From: a virus
Reading direction: 5' to 3' (one strand)
Length of the DNA stretch: 64,000 bases
IMG/VR virus record: IMGVR_UViG_3300032291_001597
Coordinates: 62,001-126,000 of that record
Positions 31,601-39,842 of this stretch are shown here, piece by piece (position 1 is the stretch's first letter; each line of letters opens with the position of its first letter). The notes beneath the pieces are model-generated. The model made no database searches. It was not told the origin of the DNA and was given only the letters and a program-made list of their open reading frames with translations. The position numbers and the translations under genes were made by a program.

Positions 31601-34600
31601 TGTAGTAAGAGCCATTAAGGTTACTGGTCAGCGGGCTAAGGCTTCTCCTTACAGAAGAGCCGAACCTGATTACCGACTTTTGTCTGTTAGCGTCACTGAC
31701 CCGTCCAATCCTACTGTTAGTAAGTTTAACTTAGGGATTAGTAGAACTGGTAGAAGCGAATGGTACCTAACTGCTAGTGGTGGTGAAGTAGCGGTCGGCG
31801 AGCCTATGAATGTATCTAAAGTCTTTACCTCGCCAGAGGCAGCGATAAAGCAGGCAAGAAAACTTTCCGAGGACCGTCTAGGAAAAGACATGGTCCCTGA
31901 CTTTGGTCCTATTGGATACAAGTCTTTGCCAGATGAAGTAATTCCTAGCCTCCCTAACGCCAAGGACTTGGATGAAGTGCTTACCCACGCTTCAACCGTT
32001 ATTGACTCGACAGATGCGGTCGAATTATCTAGTTTGAGTGGCGTGAATGGTGCCAAAAAAATTCAACTACCAGACGGAAGAATATTTAAGCGTAAAGGTG
32101 GTGGCATTACTTCTGGTCCTGCGGGCATTAGAAACGCAGAGAACAAGAGAAGAGTAGATGCTGAAGTATTTGCTCACGCTGTCTATAACTTTGCTGGAAT
32201 CCAAGCAACTAACGCACAAAAGGGTAAAAACGGCTCCGCTCCTGTAGTCATGGACCCTTGGGTGGATGTTGACGGTAGCAAAAATTGGATGAAAATCACC
32301 GAACGTTCTGGGTCTGGCACCCAAATTGGTGAAGACGTTCAGCGCGGTTTTGTGCTCGATGCTCTATTTGACAATCGTGATGTTGCTACTAACTCTGGAA
32401 ACATTATTGTCGGAACCGATGGTCGCGCTCGCCGTTGCGACATGGGTGGTGCTGGTCTGTTTAAGGCTGGTGGAGACCGCGGTGTTAGGGCAACTACCTT
32501 CCAGGCTGATAGAGGAGAATCTTCTGTAGATTTTTATATGGGCAACTATATGGACTGGAGCCGTTCTACTGTCTACAAAGGTTTTAGTGAAGAGAAGCGT
32601 AAGCAATACGCTATCGACCACCTAGCCCCTCTTACTGACGAGGCGCTAGACAAACTTGGTGCTCTTATCGAAAACGAAGAAGACAGGAAGAAAACTCTTG
32701 ACACTCTAAAGGCTCGCAGAGACGGTATTCTCCGCAAGTTGGGAATTGACATCGAGGAAGAACGAAGAAAGCGTGCTGGTTCATCTGCCGCCGAGCCTGA
32801 GTCTGAAGATGTTGTAGAAGTTCCAGACACTTCAGAAGAAACCATCGATGAGCCATTATTGTTGGAAGAACCCGTACGCGTACCCGTACCTTCTGGTCCT
32901 AAGAGGGTAAGTATGGCTGACCGTCTGCCTTTGAAGAGAACTCCTGATGGAGTTTATTACCCAGAACGTCACTCAGACCTATTCCCCTACACTCAGAAGA
33001 TAAGAAACGGCGAGATTGTTCCTGAAGAACTTCCTTTCGCTTTCAAGCAACCTATACCTGTCATAGACGCTGGTGGATTCTATATGAGTACCCCACCGAG
33101 TTACGTTGACGCTAACGGAATCTACAGAACTTCTGCTTTCGGAACTTTCAATACTTTTATTAGAAGAAAGAACGCTGACGGAAGTTACTCAATCCTTGGA
33201 TTTGGCAGAGGCATAGGCGACAGAGAAGTTCTCGGTGGATTGATTGAAGATAGAGGTGCTTACAGCCACGACGCTGACGCTGAACACCTACGTCAAGTTT
33301 TGGATTCTAAAACTCACGGACTTGAGGGCAAAACTCCTGTGACGCACGAAGTGGAGTTGGCTCCTGGTTACAAGTCACGAGTTTCTATCTACGACTTGTC
33401 AGAAGATGAGGCTAGAGACTTGAACTTAGCCAATGAACGACTCCTCCCTACCGACGATGGTGGAAAATACAGAAACAGGGAGTGGATGCCCCTGAACGAT
33501 TTCTTAGAACGAATCTCTGACCCTGAGTGGATTGCCAACCCAGACAACCTTCAAGGACTTAGAGGCATCTTCTCTATGCCTACAATGCCACACCCACGGT
33601 CAAAGCCTCTAGGCGTGCCTCGTTCTGAAGATGAAGACATTGAAGTTGGAACTATCGAGTGGTCAAGAACCTCTGAGGTACTAGGTAAGTCTTATACAGT
33701 ATCTAAACTAACCAACGGAACTTACTCTATTAATGATTCGTCTGGTAAGACAATTGCTGAAGTGAGACCTGCTAAGGGGCTTTACAAGTTTGAAGCGTAT
33801 ATTCTTCCAAACAACATTGGCACTCCGGGCAACCCTGGAGCAAGACTAGCGTTCTTTGACAATGACAGACAAGCCACCGCTTGGGCTGGAGACTTAGCCA
33901 CAGAAATGATTGGCGGAGACAAAAACCTATTCAACGAATTAGGTGTTGGCGAAGTTGACTTAGGTCCTATTAGCCCAGTAGTTCACAAGGGCGGACACCT
34001 AGACAAGGCAACTGAAGACCAAATCGCTACGCTAACTAGATTGGTCAACACTAAAGAAATGGTCGGTGCTACTCGCGCTCAGTACAGAGAGCACCTAAGA
34101 AAGCCAAACCTTGTAAAGGGTGAGGTTGGTTCTTTGATTAGGCAACTATCTAGAACTCCAGACCGTAGCGATGATGTTACTGCTTCGGAGCGAGATGGCG
34201 AATCAGTAACTCCTTCGAAGCCAACCGATGGTGGCATTGTTCCACCTAAGGGTCCTTCGGGCGACGAAGATATGACCACTAGTCCTTTCATTAGAAAGAA
34301 GGCTTCCGAACTCGCACCTGGTGACAAGATTGTCAATGCTAAGGGTGAATACATCGGCAAGGTAGCAATTACCTACGTCGACAAGGAAAACGGCAAAGTT
34401 ACCGTTGCGATGATTGATAAGACTGGTGCTTCTGTAAACCTAGAAGAAGCCCTGATGGACGACTCTTACCTAGTCGACCCTAGAGTTCCAGCCGCTGTTG
34501 CCGTGCCTGAAGGTAAGGACAAGGAAGAGGGCGCTGGAGGCGCTGGTGGCGGAGACACCACTGCTCTACCTGGCGGACTAAGAGCGTTTAGGGCACGTAG

Positions 34601-37600
34601 CAGTTACATTATTGACCAAGTCAAGGCTGCCTACCCTGCTGCTGTTCAGTTGCCAAACGGTGACCTAGTTATTGCTGAGCGTCAATACACCGAGCGTTCA
34701 AGACTAAGAAGAACTTTCAAGTATCAGGTGGTGGTTCACCGCCTACCAAACGAGCGTTTTGTTGCTTACGCTCGAGAAGTATTGCTTAAGCCAGATGGTT
34801 CGATTGACCCTGACTACACTCCTCGCGCAGGTAGAGTAACTCCTCAGACCCACTCTCCTTTGGCGTTGCTAAACGACATTCCACCACTGCTAAGTGGCGA
34901 TGGTCCAGAGCAGGGTATTTTGAAGCGCAACCCTAGACAGTGGCTGTCTAATAGTGGTGACTTGCAGAACGAGGTAGTGAACCCTGCTACTGGTCAGTTG
35001 TTGCCTGAAACTCTTTCCCCTAGGGTTGGGGAAAAGTTTATTGGGGACACTGGTATCAAGACCACTGGCGACGGTGTGAAGGATGCTCTAATCGGATACA
35101 TCGCTGAGTTGGTAGATAGAGGCGTTCTCGATAGAGACATTATTTCTCGTATGACTTCTGGTCGTCAGACTGCCCTAAACAAAGAGCAGGTAATTGACCT
35201 AGTAGAACGTATCGAGGCTAACCGAAACTTCCCTGGCGTGAACGCTATTCCTTATGTTGCTAGAGACAATGCTTCTATTGTTCGAATTGGTGACAAGGTC
35301 AGACACTACTCACCTAGTGGTCGAATCAAGGAAGGTGTGGTCATGGACCGCATCCAGTTGGTTATCAACAGGAAGCCTTCTGGACAATACGAGTACACCG
35401 ATAAGGTTTGGGTTCAATTCCCTGGACGCGCTGGTTGGACTGAGATTACTACTCGTAACCTTGAGATTTTGAAGCGTAAGGACGGTAGCGACCCGCTACC
35501 AGCAATTGATGCTGAAACCAAGAGACCTATTTCTCCAATTCCCCCTGCTGCCCCTGAGACCGACAGAACTCCTATTCCTACGAGAGACGGCTCTGGAACT
35601 CCAGAGGCTTCCGATGAGTTCCTAAATGGACTAGATGAGTTCGGTGATGCTCACGTAGATGCTATGAATGGCGGACACTCTAAGTACGGTCTACCTGAAG
35701 GCTATAAGGCCAGCGTTCGAGCAGGCGGAGGAATGCAAGTCACTCAAGCCTCTGGTTACACGTCAGGACTATTTGCACCTAATCCTGATGGCACAGTTTC
35801 GGTGTATTTTACGTATCCAGGTTTTGTTGGAATTAATAAGAGCAAGACGGTAGCCACTAAGACAGAGGCCATGAGGCTTGTGGCTGAGGCGATGAAAATT
35901 GATGCTGGATTAATTCCAGCCCCAACTAATGTCCACAAAAAAGGCGAGGCAGTGTCCGTGGACGATGTTTATGATTACACAGGTGCCGAAGACAGTTCAG
36001 GTGTAGTTCACGAAATTACTAGAACTGGGCTTAGCACTACTTTTTCTAATCCTGCTACTGGCGAGAAACATCCTATTAGTGTGAGCAATAACTTAGATGG
36101 CACGTGGAAAGTTACGGGGATATCTGGCATCGGAGAAACTCTCTACTCCCCTTCTTCTAGACAAGAAGCCGAAGCAGTCGCTATTAGCGCCCTTAGCAGG
36201 GGAGATAGTGCTCCTTCTGCACCTGCCGTAGATGAATCTTCAACCCCTGCCCCAGACTTTGATGCCGCGCTTGCTTCGCTTTCTAGAGACCCTGTATTTA
36301 ATGACAAGCACGTAGAACTTATGTACAGGGAAGATGCGCCAGAAGAGTTTAAGATTCCTATCGGATACAAAGCCACCCTCTCTGCGGCGGGTGAAGGTCT
36401 GAAACTGGAACACATTGACAGACCTTCAGATAATCTAAATGCCACTGCCTTTAGGAAAGATGACGGCAGTTGGGAAATCAGAGTCAATAGACCTGCTGGT
36501 CGTATGGTAACTATTCCGCCTATCTATAGGAACAGAACAGCATCTGACCCTATCGATGCCATCAAGATGCTGAATAGTGACTTGAAGAACGCTGTAAAGG
36601 GCGCCCCTCACGACGGTATGAGTTTGGAAGACCGTATGGTCGACCTAACTAACAATGACCGTTTCCTTGAGGACATGCACACTTACTTGTTCACTGACAC
36701 TTCTCTTCCTACGGAACTGAGAAACAGATACAAGTTGCCTGAGGGCTACTCAGCGGTGAGAAGAACTTCTAGCGGTAGTTATGGAAGCGTGTTTATTACC
36801 AAGAAAGATGCTGACGGAAATACCGACCCTGACTCCCCTATTGCTGAAATTTCTGGCGTTATAGACGGAAAGCGGACTATCACTGTTTGGGCAAACGATT
36901 CAGACAGAATGGCTAGTAGACCAGTATTTGAAGGTAGAACTGCCCTAGACCCAGAGCACGCTATTGCTATGGTTTCTTCTGACTTGCGCTCAGCAATTCA
37001 AGGTAGACCCCCTCGTGACATCAAGCAGTATTGGGACCTAGGTTTGTCACCTGCTCCTGCCCCTGCTAGCCCAGAGGCACCAGCAGTTCCAAGCACTCCT
37101 GCCTCCCCAGCAGTCCCTAGCGCACCTTCTCTTCCAGAAGGTTACACGGTTCGTGGCGGAGAGGGCGATGCCCCTACCATTGTTCGTTCTAACGATATGT
37201 CTAAGCCATATATGCGTATCGAGAAGTCGACCGACGAGAACGGTAACGAAATCTTCAAGGGCAAGGTTTGGAACACTGGTAAGGATGCTTTGGACGACTT
37301 ATCACCTGCTGAAGAAAAGAACTTTACTGACCGCGAGAAGGCTATGAAGTGGGCTACTCGTAGGGCAGAGGACCCTTCAAGAATTGGTAAGCCTGACGAG
37401 CCAGAGACTAAGTGGGACACAGACGCCGATGGCAGAGAGATTCTTACCGTTACTGGCATTGAAGGTAGCGAAGATGACAACAACCCTGCCGCTCTTATTA
37501 CCGACGTCCCCGGTGTAGGAACTCTTGCTGCTGTCTACAACAAGAAGTCTGGTATTGGTGGCACTCCTTACGAAGTTCGCACTTTCCGTAGCAGAGATGA

Positions 37601-38843
37601 AGCCAAGGAATGGGCTAATGGTCTAATCAACGGCGAGTTGCAGAAGTTCAATAATGGCGAAGAATCCGACTTGTTTAAGAAGCCTGTGGCTAATCGTGAC
37701 CCTAATATGCCAGACGTGTCACCAGAAATGATTGACAGATATCTAAGTGCCCCCGGTGTCTTTAAGCGTTTTGGTGGATTTGCCAGAGTCACCGAAGCAG
37801 ACATTGAAGTCTTAGAAAGAAACGACCCGACTGGAGAGTTCGGTAGATTTAGGGATTATGACGCTGATGCTCTAAGAGAGTTAATAAAACAAGAAGCAGC
37901 CTCTATTCCTTTCGATACCACTAAATTTGACGCTTCTACTATTCGTAAATTTAGAGAAGCATACGAAACCAGAAAGCGTAAGCAGATTGCCAACTATGTG
38001 ACGCGAGTAAACGGTAGGGCACAAGCATTTATAAGCATTATTAACGGTAACAGAGACCCCGAAAAGAGGGCTAAAGAACTAGACGCTTTTAGATACGCTG
38101 AAAACAGAATTGTGGACAGAATGTCTAGAGCAAAACTGGGCTACAACATTAGTTTTGACGCTCTTAAGCAAGTTCTAACTGCCCCAGACCCAGCAGAAAG
38201 AAGATTTAAAAACCAGTTCGAAACCAGAACTACTAGAGGGCACGACGCACACTATTCTGACCCACTAGGAATGAGCAGAAGAGGACCAGAACTTGAGTTT
38301 GGTAACGTTCCCATAGATACTGACTCCAAAAATAGACCTAAGTACGGTTTCCCATTAAATAATGGAGTGAATGGCATTGGAGAGGTCACCGACTTTGATG
38401 GCCCAGAGGACGTTCTAGGTTTTAGAAAAGTCTCCTCCGAGTTTGCTAGAGACTTAGATAAAAACCTAAACCGCGCTATGGACAATAGCACCGCGTCTCA
38501 CTACGGTGAAATTACTGTCGTGTTTAAGGACGAAGTAAAGTCTAGGACCACCCTAACTGCTTATGATTCTCTAGGCGCTAGCATATTGTCCGCTCCTATG
38601 GACAATATAACTAAAGAGAGCCTGTGGGCTGCTGGTATTAGAGATAACTTCCTTATGGTAGATAGCAACGGTAAAGTTAGTAGTGGTTACAGCAGTTACG
38701 CTGAAATTCAAATGCACGGTCTTTTGGGGCTAGATGATGTTGAGGTTATTTATGCCCCAAACGCCACTTCTCAGGAAAGATTAGAAAGCCTTTTACGTAC
38801 CCTTGGTATAGGAATAGAAGTCAAAATTAAGGGTAGGAGATAG
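25659..38843 (+). CDS. Giant multidomain (polyvalent) protein 2
   Basis: 4394 aa, 13.2 kb without a stop. ATG at 25659 behind TTTTAGGAGAA. The N-terminus repeats the tag of giant 1 (NAYSGKNS at 20-27, QRRDRYGRWVEMGG at 38-51). Three SH3-like GD-type segments lie near 425, 2885 and 3208. A kinase-like domain spans about 2140-2370 (D2241, N2248, D2261 in NRDVATN, GNIIV, CDMGG). A Nudix-like domain with a ruined box follows (2495-2550; EVLGGLIEDRG, no REUxEE). Degenerate tandem beta-rich repeats beginning LPEGY run from about 3330 to 4000. The end (4237-4394) resembles DUF3626 (E4349-I-Q-M-H). The large region 900-1700 is unrecognised. Probably a virion-delivered counter-defence or structural giant. 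Confidence 0.85.
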   Translation: MTDAFGLSHPDDSPIVAASNAYSGKNSAAARRLRVKLQRRDRYGRWVEMGGVLSFKVRVNGEVQTKIGRAVGGSQRDGYIRVVIPEGQGIRPGTYHISEKVSRTAKAMLGEEYLEEKGVKVDANGNSIGEVLDRDIEDVKDLFREDTSDLDRALLDGVLSEDEKSALEKSRKTAPTHKSYNVVDESGKRVDEDEVGGLDFTDIADSRNWRLRKNRDGSIKSGKYLSPDKKLRAEIYQTESGKTYMKVSYPSDKNLIENEEVGALTEDDLLGDSRNLSTGYGRSLDSVDKTVKGAKAVLPAPDKEEQKKIDAERKAMEDLVKASPVRESYAMPELYMAEATDDELFARLKSLEERDTNNDSLFIKDGEIRNLRAERESVIIDDIRRELKGRGLAIPKSVKPAKRPLKKPAKPSEQPDNWLSAPSLRVGDQIVDADGKRKKIASITPEPEGDRALIKFADGSERMYEGEELVQIASKSLIKEDVPVEPVAPKFPDANRSNVYDNAAKALGITPEELKADERIFDAVEHTSDLIDKRQEDALPEFMGEDGTTRLYSSLTDAIAKHYALTKNGELYEPEPLGRDNKDLLEKARAGGATINPLSRRNRLQGWAVAVRGNNDEIIDTVALEDGIGDLLMNDYVNRNIDKFGGNKYLGLWHDKKNHELVFDVSEVFKETDVEAATKAGQDRNQKAIFNLRTWDEIETGGTGDNGRAREERESARLGGDKPRGVEEPEPARADSADEERTPVSDSGVDGARAEDEQGLSDNLRELPSYLRDNLLELLPTGIYESDKKSIGENIDRLENSLDKGSSAITQALKALSRSLAKAEKKQNEKDADNREVADLLDETIMQVSLAHNYAKSITVAPSAPGQPEGKLTQPGSASSRRISPSSDGSEFIAVPRMARDSGGGTDDSISDLSDIVDDTDPEIVRQLRAMDLAVDYDSLSDSQKNTYNNLKTFQEKAVRALTISAVSDNMEKYKRQRTIALSVTRALNGFITAINTGNPREDYISSGSLENRTRNLTFIEDSITTKTGRDTRTTIINKAKAIFVARDGGVYEISIDSHNADIVARQLDASGNYVTLRSGTERAAFLNQYGGSGDGFHSEDDGYLDPYSPNSDKIRPVTPGMIRTDDSVQSSGLGGALYAFLGYLHDQNGRGFMHSAHLLGPGNMASKLVNKNLKYHNPSQREKALTVINPNSDIIQSMSDAGWFGRSYNAFTTLTLYPGSHSSLDIAGKMTFQNFLKPLDGSLGGGNNIGPLWNMDKSIHELADLLHDSISMESPDVADYFKEYFDGNREDWELISIQGTLLDTAFLGGATKEDALTKLRNLKKVTDSLLSPDARIPARGNVKKIATGLSEALNQLIPAIDARSFDDSTRVERPKDMDFKSFSKVFADPFESKNGYEPFRTDFIMPEGVPPIDSSDSYMPKRNYPSEWINSDVPAPSSWSDEGGTLELQSEERLVGALRKSIQNKSDLAVMDFDGVDRNIQARSIYDALRRKSLDHNMILAKLYDEVLGGNENQTRLEEFRRTAPSLKSEAAELIESVGIVVPPADFEFGGMYDEDAHKLSAGSAVYDDEVTGEGFGLQLTKLSENENLRTPNYATLDRKPYVSVDEADNWSRLGTSDNPRIIARNFSRSGLSQGLVSALKRNSSYVNLQFANGTERRISILAIRDALQHQGVDTNALLKSAGATRVREYIRSVNVADNGERVTNTFKVGEKPGFIRTNTYANPEAESNGRATVLIDDPNATSYDSLGSGSKVIGLTRLDTTADPLRPYAVVWFGKKDAVALSRFNVEDHGSRVVERYETRAEADAVLGDLARDDMFFVDQIMQDSAILPPLKVTKRLPSTLPMTERLLGSRTISHQIGIIDPRVVHFSDNSGVPGEGGKDDLFRDDNGNILATVTANEDGQFQAKVDSLTETFTDRQIAQRWAGEELARKLEANLNLADSSKVPAERPKRVLSGYEESETLKTDLTLSTYGVLYYNEGSVVRAIKVTGQRAKASPYRRAEPDYRLLSVSVTDPSNPTVSKFNLGISRTGRSEWYLTASGGEVAVGEPMNVSKVFTSPEAAIKQARKLSEDRLGKDMVPDFGPIGYKSLPDEVIPSLPNAKDLDEVLTHASTVIDSTDAVELSSLSGVNGAKKIQLPDGRIFKRKGGGITSGPAGIRNAENKRRVDAEVFAHAVYNFAGIQATNAQKGKNGSAPVVMDPWVDVDGSKNWMKITERSGSGTQIGEDVQRGFVLDALFDNRDVATNSGNIIVGTDGRARRCDMGGAGLFKAGGDRGVRATTFQADRGESSVDFYMGNYMDWSRSTVYKGFSEEKRKQYAIDHLAPLTDEALDKLGALIENEEDRKKTLDTLKARRDGILRKLGIDIEEERRKRAGSSAAEPESEDVVEVPDTSEETIDEPLLLEEPVRVPVPSGPKRVSMADRLPLKRTPDGVYYPERHSDLFPYTQKIRNGEIVPEELPFAFKQPIPVIDAGGFYMSTPPSYVDANGIYRTSAFGTFNTFIRRKNADGSYSILGFGRGIGDREVLGGLIEDRGAYSHDADAEHLRQVLDSKTHGLEGKTPVTHEVELAPGYKSRVSIYDLSEDEARDLNLANERLLPTDDGGKYRNREWMPLNDFLERISDPEWIANPDNLQGLRGIFSMPTMPHPRSKPLGVPRSEDEDIEVGTIEWSRTSEVLGKSYTVSKLTNGTYSINDSSGKTIAEVRPAKGLYKFEAYILPNNIGTPGNPGARLAFFDNDRQATAWAGDLATEMIGGDKNLFNELGVGEVDLGPISPVVHKGGHLDKATEDQIATLTRLVNTKEMVGATRAQYREHLRKPNLVKGEVGSLIRQLSRTPDRSDDVTASERDGESVTPSKPTDGGIVPPKGPSGDEDMTTSPFIRKKASELAPGDKIVNAKGEYIGKVAITYVDKENGKVTVAMIDKTGASVNLEEALMDDSYLVDPRVPAAVAVPEGKDKEEGAGGAGGGDTTALPGGLRAFRARSSYIIDQVKAAYPAAVQLPNGDLVIAERQYTERSRLRRTFKYQVVVHRLPNERFVAYAREVLLKPDGSIDPDYTPRAGRVTPQTHSPLALLNDIPPLLSGDGPEQGILKRNPRQWLSNSGDLQNEVVNPATGQLLPETLSPRVGEKFIGDTGIKTTGDGVKDALIGYIAELVDRGVLDRDIISRMTSGRQTALNKEQVIDLVERIEANRNFPGVNAIPYVARDNASIVRIGDKVRHYSPSGRIKEGVVMDRIQLVINRKPSGQYEYTDKVWVQFPGRAGWTEITTRNLEILKRKDGSDPLPAIDAETKRPISPIPPAAPETDRTPIPTRDGSGTPEASDEFLNGLDEFGDAHVDAMNGGHSKYGLPEGYKASVRAGGGMQVTQASGYTSGLFAPNPDGTVSVYFTYPGFVGINKSKTVATKTEAMRLVAEAMKIDAGLIPAPTNVHKKGEAVSVDDVYDYTGAEDSSGVVHEITRTGLSTTFSNPATGEKHPISVSNNLDGTWKVTGISGIGETLYSPSSRQEAEAVAISALSRGDSAPSAPAVDESSTPAPDFDAALASLSRDPVFNDKHVELMYREDAPEEFKIPIGYKATLSAAGEGLKLEHIDRPSDNLNATAFRKDDGSWEIRVNRPAGRMVTIPPIYRNRTASDPIDAIKMLNSDLKNAVKGAPHDGMSLEDRMVDLTNNDRFLEDMHTYLFTDTSLPTELRNRYKLPEGYSAVRRTSSGSYGSVFITKKDADGNTDPDSPIAEISGVIDGKRTITVWANDSDRMASRPVFEGRTALDPEHAIAMVSSDLRSAIQGRPPRDIKQYWDLGLSPAPAPASPEAPAVPSTPASPAVPSAPSLPEGYTVRGGEGDAPTIVRSNDMSKPYMRIEKSTDENGNEIFKGKVWNTGKDALDDLSPAEEKNFTDREKAMKWATRRAEDPSRIGKPDEPETKWDTDADGREILTVTGIEGSEDDNNPAALITDVPGVGTLAAVYNKKSGIGGTPYEVRTFRSRDEAKEWANGLINGELQKFNNGEESDLFKKPVANRDPNMPDVSPEMIDRYLSAPGVFKRFGGFARVTEADIEVLERNDPTGEFGRFRDYDADALRELIKQEAASIPFDTTKFDASTIRKFREAYETRKRKQIANYVTRVNGRAQAFISIINGNRDPEKRAKELDAFRYAENRIVDRMSRAKLGYNISFDALKQVLTAPDPAERRFKNQFETRTTRGHDAHYSDPLGMSRRGPELEFGNVPIDTDSKNRPKYGFPLNNGVNGIGEVTDFDGPEDVLGFRKVSSEFARDLDKNLNRAMDNSTASHYGEITVVFKDEVKSRTTLTAYDSLGASILSAPMDNITKESLWAAGIRDNFLMVDSNGKVSSGYSSYAEIQMHGLLGLDDVEVIYAPNATSQERLESLLRTLGIGIEVKIKGRR
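27775..27939 (+). CDS. Possible 54-aa gene nested in giant gene 2
   Basis: ATG at 27775 in the +1 frame relative to the giant gene, with AGGAGG at 27758-27763 and GGAG at 27768-27771 ahead of it. The product (VWAEISPEEWKNLSQREQIL, MKSARLSLIQEST) looks like an ordinary amphipathic helical protein. In the giant frame the same bases encode a low-complexity, probably disordered linker (RAREERESARLGGDKPRG), which would tolerate a second coding layer. It might be a true overlapping gene or a chance frame; no homologue is known to me. Confidence 0.35.
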   Translation: MEEQEKSVNQRVWAEISPEEWKNLSQREQILRMKSARLSLIQESTEQEPRTSKD

Positions 38844-38848
38844 AGGAC

Positions 38849-39127
38849 ATGGATAACTTGGAGATTTATACTCTAAAAGACGATACTGACCTATCGATTG
38901 TTTATGATTTTTCGATTGGCGAAATTTATTACGTCCACTTGGAAGATAAGAAAGACCCCGAGACTAAGTATCAGATAGTGCCGCTTGAATTTATTTTTCA
39001 AAAAATGCCTGGCGACTGGGAAATAATTAATGAAGGTAAACTAGAAATCAAACAAATAAGCCAAGAACAAGCAGAAGAGCAGGGCCTAGACGTGAGATTT
39101 TTTATAAAAGATGAGGTGCAAGGCTAA
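38849..39127 (+). CDS. Small acidic protein following giant protein 2
   Basis: 92 aa, ATG at 38849, 5 bp after the giant gene, behind GAGGAC. Beta-rich at first (DNLEIYTLKDDTDLSIVYDF, IGEIYYVHLEDKK), acidic at the end. No family is recognised. Its TAA overlaps the ATG of the next gene. It occupies the same place relative to giant 2 as 25228-25566 does to giant 1. Confidence 0.6.
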   Translation: MDNLEIYTLKDDTDLSIVYDFSIGEIYYVHLEDKKDPETKYQIVPLEFIFQKMPGDWEIINEGKLEIKQISQEQAEEQGLDVRFFIKDEVQG

Positions 39128-39819
39128 TGCCAGAAAACAAAAACTTCACTTTAGATTCTGCAACACTGGGGACCCTATTCAAGACAGTTGGCGTTATCAC
39201 CGCTCAGGGCAAGGAAAACTATAACAGCACCATTCTAGGCGCTTATTACGACAGAGCCGAGGAAACTAGAGGTCTATACGTAGTTATGCCAAACGGTGAA
39301 ATCAAGTATTTTGATGTCGAGGACGTAAACATCAAGTCCGAGGGAACCGACGAACTAATTGGTTTTTCTTTAGATGAGACTGAGTACATTCTAAGAACTT
39401 TGATGGAAGATGATGGCGAGTGGATTTCTTCCTACAAAATGCCAATTCCAGAACTCATTATAGAAAAAAAGATTATTGGCGAGTCTTTGCCAGCAATCAA
39501 TAAACTTACTGGCTTTGAGTTACCTGAGTTGCCTCCGTTCTTTGAGGCGTTCTTTGTCTATAAGTCAGAGACTTCGGACTACTTGATGTCTATTAATTAC
39601 CTAACAAACTATCGCAACTACGTACGTTCAAACGCCCGATGGGTGTTTGAGGACATGTCTCAGGACTATTACGAAGACCTAGAGGTCTTTGAAGTGGATA
39701 AAGAACGGGCTAAGGCTTTTCTGTATTTATATGACCGTCAAAAGGGTTATTTAAAGTTCTCAGAAGTCAAGACTTACTTATCGACCCCGTCTACATCTAC
39801 TATAATCAATAATGACTAA
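39127..39819 (+). CDS. Hypothetical late protein
   Basis: 230 aa, ATG at 39127 overlapping the upstream stop. Acidic, mixed alpha/beta; conspicuous segments are LGAYYDRAEETRGLYVVMPNGEIKYFD and FFVYKSETSDYLMSINYLTNYRNYVRSNARWVFEDM. No signal peptide, TM helix or known motif. Placed between giant 2 and the capsid protease, so a virion or assembly role is likely but unproven. A TATAAT (39801-39806) lies within its last codons, upstream of the protease gene. Confidence 0.6.
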   Translation: MPENKNFTLDSATLGTLFKTVGVITAQGKENYNSTILGAYYDRAEETRGLYVVMPNGEIKYFDVEDVNIKSEGTDELIGFSLDETEYILRTLMEDDGEWISSYKMPIPELIIEKKIIGESLPAINKLTGFELPELPPFFEAFFVYKSETSDYLMSINYLTNYRNYVRSNARWVFEDMSQDYYEDLEVFEVDKERAKAFLYLYDRQKGYLKFSEVKTYLSTPSTSTIINND

Positions 39820-39842
39820 TAACCTTTGGTAAGGAACGGGTA

